Part shown: positions 9,678-15,783 of the stretch, piece after piece
Layout of the letters: every line of letters starts with the position of its first letter
Numbering within the stretch: the first letter of the stretch is position 1
DNA from: Synura sp. LO234KE
Lineage: Eukaryota; Sar; Synurophyceae; Synurales; Mallomonadaceae
Direction of reading: 5' to 3'
DNA length: 15,783 bases
NCBI GenBank assembly: GCA_015143735.1
Contig: VKHC01000194.1
Location: forward strand, 1 to 15,783
Program-made: the position numbers and the translations under genes
The notes under the pieces: generated by a model
What the model was told of the DNA's origin: nothing
Databases searched by the model: none
The model's input: the letters and a program-made list of their open reading frames with translations, nothing else

Positions 9678-12600
9678 CACAGTCGGTGATTGAGCATGTA
9701 GACAGTCAGAGTGCATGTGCACTAGATCACTCGCCCGGTCACGGGACTTGCCAGTTAATTCATGGAGAGTAGTTTGTGATAGGCCTTAATGAGACGTACC
9801 CTCTCATTTTGGTCTGTTTTTTTCTTCCCTTAAACTTCTCAATCAAACTACACGATTTCAGGGAGAAGTTTTTGTTCAGCAACGTTGGGAATGGTAGAAT
9901 CCATCTCGTTGATGGATAAATATAGACTCTTTTGACAAACGCTGAGGGGCAAGCACACTCAGAGTTGGAGCAGATAAAAGCTAACAATATATGTTCTATA
10001 CGATAACGAAAATCAAGAGTTAAAAGCTGCGAATAATTATGTACATTATCTACAATAATAAAGGGGAAACTAGTTAACCTTTCTACGGTAACAAAGTGGG
10101 CGGCAGATGATAGGGAATCGGAACGCCTCAATGACTACTGATCCAAATCAAATATCACTCGTTCTGATACAATTCTATATGGCGTACTTAATTTCTTATT
10201 GTCCCCAAAAATGTTATTACACAAGTGAAATTTCGATCCGGACATAATATACGCAGGGGCAGAAGCAGGTATCCTCATTACCACTGTAGTTTATGAAGTA
10301 CGAGTCCCACAGGCGTCTACTAGCAAGTCCAGATAGCAAGGAAGATCAGGAAGAGCGGAGGTCATCCACCCTTGCTGATTCCCTCCCTGAAGGGCCTTTG
10401 TACGCAACGACATCTCCAACTAATAATCGAGAGAGGATGACAAGTACGGGAGGTTGCTCTTTGAGTACCACCACATTGGCTAATGCTTAGAAAAATTTGC
10501 TACAAATAAATGTGTGCTAGGACCACTGCATGCCGATCGTGGGCTGAGAGTGAAAGACCACAAAATCCCTCGATATTTCTTACGAGTATGAGTGATGGTT
10601 GAGAAATGAGGCGCCAAGAAGTCCACCAGACCGCGCTTCATTCAGCAATCGTCGTCTGGGTGTCGTCCGACGCAGGCGGAAGGCTATGGTAGTGGGACGG
10701 AGTAATCCCAGCAGCGAGAAGAAAACTTGTCGGCTAAGGCTGACCGAGAACCATCATTGAGAGGGAGAACCCCCGCTTGAATATGCATATCTTAACAGGC
10801 GTAACCCCCGCCACGCTTCATCTACGTGCTGAAAAATCTCCTTCTCCTTCTAGAATGGATCGGCGACCGCCATCTATGGGACCTTGTTGGAGCACCGGTA
10901 AGGGCGTCCAATTACTCCGTTCAGTGCAAGATGACGAAATAAGTTGCCCCAGCTCTGTCTCTGGACTTCCCTTATGAAGCGACGTGAACGGGAAAGTGTC
11001 GAATAGATGACAGAATCTACACCGGTAGTCTGTGCTATTGGACCTGTGCCAGAGTAGCCGCGGGACAGATTTCCCCAGTTCAATTGGACCTGGAAGCTGA
11101 TATATGTTACAGATGAAAGTGCACAAAAAGCATTTGGAAGGAGAGTATCTTACAGGAGTTCTCTTGTTCAAGTGCTGCTTGTTGCTAAAAGAGTCCTCCG
11201 GCTTTACCTCAGATATTTGGCGGACACGCCAGACTTCGGAGATGAACCCGCGTCTATAGGTACACTCCAATTTTGCTTCTGAAGCTTGTTCACAGAATTG
11301 TAGTGATGGCGACAATAAATCAGTTCTTCGTGAGCCAGGGCTGTAACCTGGACGGTTCAAATAATTGGAGCAGACATTGTAAGAGATATGTGGCGCTCAT
11401 CGCGCCTGGTGGTGACGTCTCGCTCTTCATTTATTTGGATTGAATAGATTACCTGACTGGCGCATGGTGGAAGCCATCATACTTTCACGGATGACGCCAG
11501 AAAGATGTTTTTATTCCCGAACACAGAAGTTGGAAACTTGTTGAAATCGCGAGAGGGTATCAGCAGAAGTCCATGTTGAAAAATGATCCTGTGGGGTTCC
11601 CCGGGTGAGGAGCAGTGTCCAAACAGGACTTCAGCTTATAATCAGGCACGTTAAGACCATTTTTTTAAAATTCTGATTATGGCACGTTGAGACCAAAGCA
11701 ACGCTACAACTTGGCGAAGATAGCTATAGTACTCAGCTTCATCACGATCCACCAAGTGGATCAAATCAAAACCTTCGCCATTGCTGGGGCACGAGAGGAG
11801 ATAATTATGCATTCTATAATTCGCCGACGGTATTGCTTGTACATCAATTCACTGGAAGACTGCGAGTCAGGCGAAGAATTCGTTTCTTAATCTATTCGTC
11901 TCGACATTGTAGAGGAGTAAACACCAGAACCTCTTTGTAGGTAGCGCTGATAATCAGATCTATTTCAGGACTCCCACAACACCGGCGCAGCGCATATGAT
12001 AATCCGGTCAAGGTACGTCTTTTACGCTAAGCCGCTGAAGTACAGGGGAGGAGAATCATCAATACCGGTCGAAGCCAAAAAATTTGGATTGGGATGTGGA
12101 AGATGTTTCCGCAAAACCCAAACAATTGTTAAAAAAGAACTTTTTGGCATGATAAAACGATCCTGCATATTGATACAGCTTCCCCAAACTTGAGGGGTCG
12201 CCCGTGTTGATGATGGACGAAATTCGGGGTTTAAAATAAATAGTATCTTTACTGAAATTAAATATAAACTATTAAGATTGAACTGGTATGATATATTTGA
12301 ACTCCAACTACTTGAAATACCGAATATTTCGAGTTGAACATTCCAAATTTTTCTATACAACAATGTTCACATCGTTCGAGATCAAAATTTTAATTTATTT
12401 AAATCTCAAGGACTGCTATGGAATGTTAGTATCTTCTCATAAGCGATTTCTGCTGGCATTAAAGTATTTTCCTCCTTCGGTAATAAGAAGAGGGGACCGC
12501 TCCTACATGACGCCCTTAGTAAGTAACAGCATGGGGATCATACTAAGAAGAATTCCACAGTTACTGGCTGCAAGCTGCTACAGATGTAGGTACAAGAACA

Positions 12601-12971
12601 AGAGTAGCTAGTATCACCGTTATTCGAACCATGGAAAAATCTAAGTTCGGGTCAAAGCGAAAGTTGGGTTAATACCTTTTCTGTACCATAATCTACAGTG
12701 GTAGCTAGTGGCGTTTGTTGTTGCTACTAGCTGGGGAAAGAACTCGCCGACATAAGTACGCACCACATTACTGAGCGAGACGGTATTTTTTTGTAATACA
12801 TGGTTGTGCAGTAGCGATTGGTAATCCATCGGTCTGTCCCTCTAAAAATATGGCAAAATTACTACTAGATAAGCAATTATCGCTCAACAATAAGCATGAG
12901 AATTGCACCCAAAAAATGCATATTTAAGCAATTACCACAATTGAATTAGAGTTTTATGACAAGTTCCGCGT
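9678..12971. other. Long region with no supported gene
   Basis: About 3.3 kb lies between the retroelement remnant and the coatomer zeta gene. It is mostly AT-rich, apart from a more mixed block at about 10300-11450. The longest open frame is 180 codons on the minus strand (10818-11360), rich in Ser, Arg, Cys and Leu and without a motif I know. Within it, a plus-strand frame (11058-11282, 75 codons, no ATG needed) reads more like protein. Another minus frame (9760-10131, 123 codons) also lacks recognisable features. None is called as a gene. The 3' UTR of the coatomer gene should occupy the right end. Confidence 0.45.
11638..11695 (+). repeat. Short tandem/inverted repeat pair
   Basis: Two copies of GGCACGTTRAGACCA occur at 11645-11659 and 11681-11695, differing at one base. 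Each is preceded by an arm of an inverted pair, ATAATCAG (11638-11645) and CTGATTAT (11673-11680), with a T/A-rich spacer. The role is unknown. It could be a decayed tandem duplication or a binding site. Confidence 0.7.
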
Positions 12972-13857
12972 TTACGTCGCGGTTCTAGGTTTAACCAAGG
13001 ACTTCATAAATTGGTCTTTGGCCAAACCAAGTGCCTGTGATATACTTAAATCCCCTAGAGCCACTTGCGAAGTTCCGCCTTCTGAGCCTCGCATTAGCAC
13101 TCGGCTATTGATTGCGCTGGAGTCTAACTCCATAATATGCCCGTGATCAATCTGAGTAAGCCAACAACATGCAATAATAAACAGAAATTCAGGATTAGAA
13201 GGTCCGGAGAAATTAGAGTAAACGCGAAACAAAATCTTTATAACAGATTAAAACTACACTATCAAAATATGTAATTATTTTCAAAGTTGTAAGGCAATAT
13301 AATTGATTACCGCCTCATCGATGGTGAGAAGAACTAGCTCTAAATTATCTAGCATCGTTCGCTTGTCTACTTGTCCTCGTAATAATGTTGAAACTGTTTC
13401 ATATATTACATCAAGAACTCCCACGAGAATTAACTCATTCTGTAAACAAATAATGAGATCAAACGAAAGATAGCAAAAGTGCATATGAACCTCTTCGATG
13501 GGGCCACAAATATAATATTTGCAGTCTGTGCCGCTGCGGAAAACCACAATCTCTTGGTCAAAGAAAAGGACTTCATCTAGAGAATTAATAGTTATAACGA
13601 GCAGGATTGAAGGAACATATAAATTATAAGAGGACCATCCGTCTTTGCTGCAACCGCCTTCGTCTTCTTGTGCAATAACGCTTCAAATTTGATCTGATCA
13701 GCCTTCACTTTCCCGTCGTAATATTTAGCAAGTACACGATTTCCATCTGCATCTAATACGATCAGGCTTTTAACAAAAGGTACAAGAACCTGTTAAAAAG
13801 CGGGATAAACAAGAGATTTTCAATACAACTAATATGCGTAGCGCACACCTCTGACAT
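12972..13857 (-). CDS. COPZ: Coatomer subunit zeta (COPI coat), five exons, 185 aa predicted
   Basis: Zeta is the small longin-fold subunit of COPI, the coat of Golgi-to-ER and intra-Golgi vesicles; it pairs with gamma. Exons in gene order are 13857-13849, 13789-13636, 13576-13491, 13439-13311 and 13151-12972; they sum to 558 nt. The joined product has the family's layout: FVKSLIVLDADGNRVLAKYY, then EVLFFDQEIVVFRSGTDCKYY, then NELILVGVLD, LLRGQVDKRTMLDNLELVLL, TIDEAIDHGHIMELD and an AKDQFMKSL tail, all aligning by eye with animal zeta (about 177 aa). Introns are 59, 59, 51 and 159 bp; all end in AG, but the donors are loose (GTGTGC, GTCCTC, GTTCAT, GTAATC). The first exon codes only Met-Ser-Glu and is the weakest part of the model. 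The remaining exons are firmly supported by homology. The gene appears intact. Confidence 0.92.
13440..13490 (-). other. 51-bp in-frame intron of COPZ
   Basis: It runs from GTTCAT to TTTACAG on the minus strand, between codons for GPIEE and NELIL. Its length is a multiple of three and it holds no stop codon, so an unspliced transcript would insert 17 mostly hydrophobic residues. The zeta family has no insert here (Y-x-x-G then E-N-E-L), which is why it is called an intron rather than coding sequence. Confidence 0.8.
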
Positions 13858-14907
13858 TATAAGTCTAATGGGAAAGAAGTTGTGAAATGGCTTTAGCTGC
13901 TCTATTCACTATTTTAGTGATGAAAATTAAAATAAATTTAAAATTTAAAATTTTCCAATGGTGCTGGTAGTCATTTTAATACTTCTAACCGTTAAGACTT
14001 AAACATAAGCCAATATCTTGGTGTAATTTCTCCCTTTTACTGTTCTTATGCCTGGACAGAATTTGAATTTAACGTGGACTAGTTTCAACACTAACGGATT
14101 TTTGAGCGGGAGCACTTTGTCCTCAAGGAAGGAAGAAGAGCCCTATTTTCAAGAGGTATTCAACTGTTTTAGTATAATAATATATAGATATTCATACGTT
14201 AGCACATATCTCAAATTCATATTACAAATTTAGTCCGATTTGAATTTTATAAAAATAAAAAGTGAAGTAAATGAGCCTCCTAATCAAAGACCACGAATTC
14301 CACCTGCCAGCAATAAGGTAGGAAGAATTCTTTATTTTCCTTCTCCTTGACGGATAGTGAAATTTAGGCCCACTCTTCGTGGTTGCAGAACATTCCTCAG
14401 GTTTCTTTACATAGTATCTACAAGTAAAAGCTTAAAATATTTTATTCATCCTTCCTCCGCAGATACATATGCATCTAGATCCGGTAGTGAACTTTAAAAT
14501 AAAGCAGCGTATTCGGAAATTAGGTACCTGCATAACATTTGGTAAGACTCTCGTCAACTGCGTTGCCTCGAAAGAGCACAAAAACACGAAGTATATTGTT
14601 TAATTTATAACAGTATGGGGTAAATAAAACATGGAGAATACAATCTCATCATGAACTTTTCTCCCCTCTCTTATTCTTTTGACCCGAATCTCGAGAGTCC
14701 TCTACCTGCACTTGTTCATAGCAATATCTCTCTGGTTATTAGTCCTATGCCTTGGCGTCCGTATCTCCACTTTCCTCATATGACACACTTTAAAATCTCC
14801 CTCATCTCGACTCACTCACTCCAATCCTGGTCCATCCCCCCCATAACCGGCGGGGACTTACTAAACTACAATACTAACATATTGATGCGTTGTTGATATA
14901 TATAGGT
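13858..14907. other. Upstream region of COPZ, AT-rich, no gene seen
   Basis: About 1 kb lies before the coatomer zeta start. It includes an A/T-only stretch built from AAATTTAAAA-like units (about 13925-13955), 70-100 bases upstream of the presumed ATG, where a core promoter would be expected. Plus-strand open frames (14048-14233 and 14651-14896) show no domain. From about 14650 the plus strand turns pyrimidine-rich. No element is assigned with confidence. Confidence 0.4.
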
Positions 14908-14998
14908 ATGGATTATTTATCAGAGCTTAGTCGATGGAGGTTCCATTGCTCTGTGGAGGACGCGGTCGTGGGAGGTGGGTGCGGTGCGACGCAATTAG

Positions 14999-15170
14999 CT
15001 CTGTGCTGTGGGTGTCGTCACTAGAAACGAAATGGACCTGCTGTCTGCCCTGTCGGAGTGCGCAGAGATAATAACAGCTGTTGGTCCGTCCCGTCGTGTC
15101 CGTTACGCAGGCAGATTCAGTATGAGAGGTGCGGAAGTAGGCTGGGCCAAAACGTGGTTGATCAACTTAG
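14999..15170 (+). other. Possible coding exon of an unidentified gene
   Basis: An open frame follows an AATTAG (possible acceptor) and ends at TTAG|GTAAGA, a good donor, after about 57 codons (LCAVGVVTRNEMD ... AKTWLINL). The composition is protein-like and GC is higher than in the flanking DNA, but I recognise no family. Chance or a decayed transposon are equally possible. Confidence 0.3.
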
Positions 15171-15410
15171 GTAAGACGTCAATACCCATAGTGTGGATAG
15201 AGGTGGTGAGGCCTTGACCTTGAACCTGGGCACCTTCCACAATATGACCGTATTATACATATATAAACATGCCGCTCTTCCTAAGTCCTTGCCACGGTCA
15301 CCGATTTGTCACCAGCCTGTCCTGAAGTCATTTTACGGAACCTGTGACAGCGATGAAATGCCCGCGAAGGGACACGTATGGTTGTCTCTTATTCGACTTG
15401 TTATTCGTAA

Positions 15411-15710
15411 CTCTGCGCGGCCTTCGCCTGGACCCGTGGCCCGTGGGCACCATGTCGATCAGGTCTCGGGGCCAACAGCGCGGTGAAGTTCAAGATGAGG
15501 TTGGGCTACAACACTAGGACGAACCAGGTCGCACAGTCACTTACACGGATAATAACTGACGATGAGGACTCCTCTCTCATTCGCGCATTGAATCGCGTCA
15601 CACGTCACACGTCACAGGCCTATGCTCGAGTCAGGTTCCGATCGGAGGCCATAGCTGCTCTGGATGTTCAGGACGGGCTCGCGTGTGAAGGAAGGGTACG
15701 GCGGTAGAAT
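15411..15710 (+). other. Possible coding segment at the right edge
   Basis: A 99-codon open stretch without an ATG at its start ends in TAG. Its centre reads like a helical protein (NTRTNQVAQSLTRI, FRSEAIAALDVQDG). It contains three tandem GTCACAC-type heptamers (15597-15617), which is unusual for a conserved domain. It could be a last exon joined to the stretch at 14999-15170, or retroelement ORF debris. The family is not recognised. Confidence 0.28.
15597..15617 (+). repeat. Three tandem heptamers GTCACA(C/G)
   Basis: GTCACAC, GTCACAC and GTCACAG follow each other without spacing. The repeat sits inside the open stretch described for 15411-15710. Confidence 0.9.
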
Positions 15711-15783
15711 ATCGCTCGTCTGTCCGCTTGTTCTGTGTGCACCCTCATTGCTCCCCAAAGAACCGCGGGTTTGATATAAGGCG

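Noticed and set aside
9760-10131. 123-codon minus-strand open frame as a gene
   Set aside because: AT-rich, with no domain and no splice-consistent neighbours; could be chance.
14908-14980. ATG at 14908 as first exon of the right-edge candidate gene
   Set aside because: The frame is short and no donor/acceptor pair joins it cleanly to the next open stretch.

Overview
This window is nuclear DNA of a eukaryote. Two genes can be rebuilt from the sequence only by splicing across GT-AG introns; there are no operons or Shine-Dalgarno spacing, and most of the rest is non-coding or decayed retrotransposon. The lineage cannot be fixed from this alone. The coatomer zeta sequence and the type of non-LTR reverse transcriptase would suit a protist (alveolate or stramenopile) better than an animal or plant, but that is a weak inference.

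Layout, left to right: (1) 1-1400, minus strand, a frameshifted and stop-broken reverse transcriptase of a non-LTR retrotransposon, running off the left edge. (2) 2165-5608, plus strand, a six-exon gene for a predicted 600-residue protein with an N-terminal RanBP2-type zinc finger, a second Cys/His cluster, an acidic stretch, a charged helix and a C-terminal WD40 domain. (3) 5609-8090, no gene seen. (4) 8090-9677, plus strand, the broken 3' half of a similar retroelement, with a recognisable RNase H domain. (5) 9678-12971, a long gap with no convincing gene. (6) 12972-13857, minus strand, a five-exon gene for the zeta subunit of the COPI coatomer, with very short introns and a 9-nt first coding exon. 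(7) 13858-15783, AT-rich upstream DNA, then a higher-GC edge with two coding-like open stretches that may be exons of an unidentified gene.

The two intact genes are not obviously linked in function. Coatomer zeta is a housekeeping vesicle-coat subunit; the zinc finger/WD40 protein looks like a scaffold that could bind RNA or ubiquitin, but I cannot name its pathway. The main points of interest are the architecture of that protein, a sharp GC change within its gene, the contrast in intron style between the two genes, and the two outward-facing retroelement remnants around the WD40 gene. I found no CRISPR array, tRNA, rRNA or defence-like cluster.
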